From Hexactinellida sp. DTS-2022 (lineage: Eukaryota; Porifera; Hexactinellida): a stretch of 64,000 bases of DNA. The first letter of the stretch is position 1. Every line of letters begins with the position of its first letter. The position numbers were made by a program, and so were the translations under genes. The stretch is taken from positions 4,650,001-4,714,000 of the forward strand of contig JAPNXP010000014.1 of assembly GCA_028753945.1 (NCBI GenBank), in the 5' to 3' direction. Under the pieces are notes generated by a model, which worked only from the letters and a program-made list of their open reading frames with translations, was not told the origin of the DNA and searched no databases. This document shows positions 63,610-64,000 of the stretch, piece by piece.

Positions 63610-64000
63610 GTTATGTCGATTTTGTCAAATGTTAATTTTACAAAATCAACATGAATCAATGGAACTAAAACAAGTGTTCGACTTTGGGTATATTACTCGG
63701 ATAGGCCTTAGTTTTATTGCATTTTGTTTAGAATTCGCTTCATCAAGTAATATACCTAAGTATACATTTGTATGAAGAAAATTTTACTAGAATGAAAAAA
63801 TATTCCAAGATGATTTTGCAAAATCAACGAATAAAATATGTCGATTTTCCAAAATCAACTTATAATAATAATAAAGGCATTAAGATTAGAACTGGGCCAC
63901 CCTACTATAGTATAGTCGGCACAGTAAAAAATGTCGATTTTATAAAATCAACTATTTTACAAATTTAACTTAAGTTTGTAGTATGTTGATTTACAAAATC
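63610..64000. repeat. Cluster of GATTTT...AAAATC palindromes and one mini-repeat
   Basis: TCGATTTTGTCAAA, GATTTTGCAAAATCAAC, TCGATTTTCCAAAATCAAC, TCGATTTTATAAAATCAAC and TTGATTTACAAAATC recur five times in 390 bases, each a short palindrome with a 2-4-base centre. A mini-repeat (63866-63927, with CCCTACTATAGTATAG) sits between two of them in a TAATAA run. Confidence 0.6.

Noticed and set aside
1..64000. tRNA, rRNA, viral or retrotransposon coding sequence
   Set aside because: I looked for long ORFs, reverse transcriptase or transposase motifs and tRNA-like folds and saw none; the mobile elements here are non-autonomous.

Overview
The window looks like genomic DNA of an early-branching animal. 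A demosponge is my leading guess. It is AT-rich and has spliceosomal introns with GTAAGT-like donors. It is crowded with non-autonomous DNA transposons, and its one recognisable gene is an adhesion-type G-protein-coupled receptor (class B2) with scavenger-receptor cysteine-rich (SRCR) and immunoglobulin (Ig) domains. I see no transposase, reverse transcriptase, tRNA, rRNA or prokaryotic feature. The species assignment is inference; the gene architecture is read from the sequence.

All the coding exons I can support fit one plus-strand gene of about 61 kb (138-61221). Exon 1 (138-210) is a signal peptide. After an 18.8-kb intron come 17 SRCR exons in strict alternation of two types: A (9 copies, 318 nt, one shortened to 303) and B (8 copies, 312 nt). 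The order is A1 B1 A2 B2 A3 B3 A4 B4 A5 B5 A6 B6 A7 B7 A8 B8 A9. A single large exon with six Ig domains follows (56181-58066). Two GAIN-domain exons come next, then an exon with the GPS cleavage motif and TM1-3, an exon with TM4-7, and a tyrosine-rich cytoplasmic tail ending at 61221. Summed, the exons give 9267 nt (3088 residues plus stop) with matching phases at every junction. Every junction from exon 1 through the start of the Ig exon is phase 1, so each SRCR exon is a symmetrical 1-1 module that could be duplicated or skipped without a frameshift.

The SRCR part grew by recent duplication. There is a tandem 1.37-1.38-kb B+A unit. A 7.2-kb block (about 35.67-42.91 kb) is repeated at 45.20-54.19 kb. 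Inside the second copy, a 1749-bp tandem duplication has a junction inside a hairpin transposon.

The long introns are built from repeats. The main family is a 120-bp hairpin (29 copies) embedded in 0.84-1.4-kb units that form tandem arrays (3.6-15.8, 22.6-29.1, 31.0-34.6, 37.3-40.2 and 46.9-51.5 kb). Others are a 60-bp palindromic mini-repeat in arrays, a 1-kb element with GC-rich TTC-loop hairpins, a 1.7-kb inverted-repeat element, and several MITEs with readable target duplications. Downstream of the gene (61.2-64 kb) only repeats and unassigned sequence are visible.
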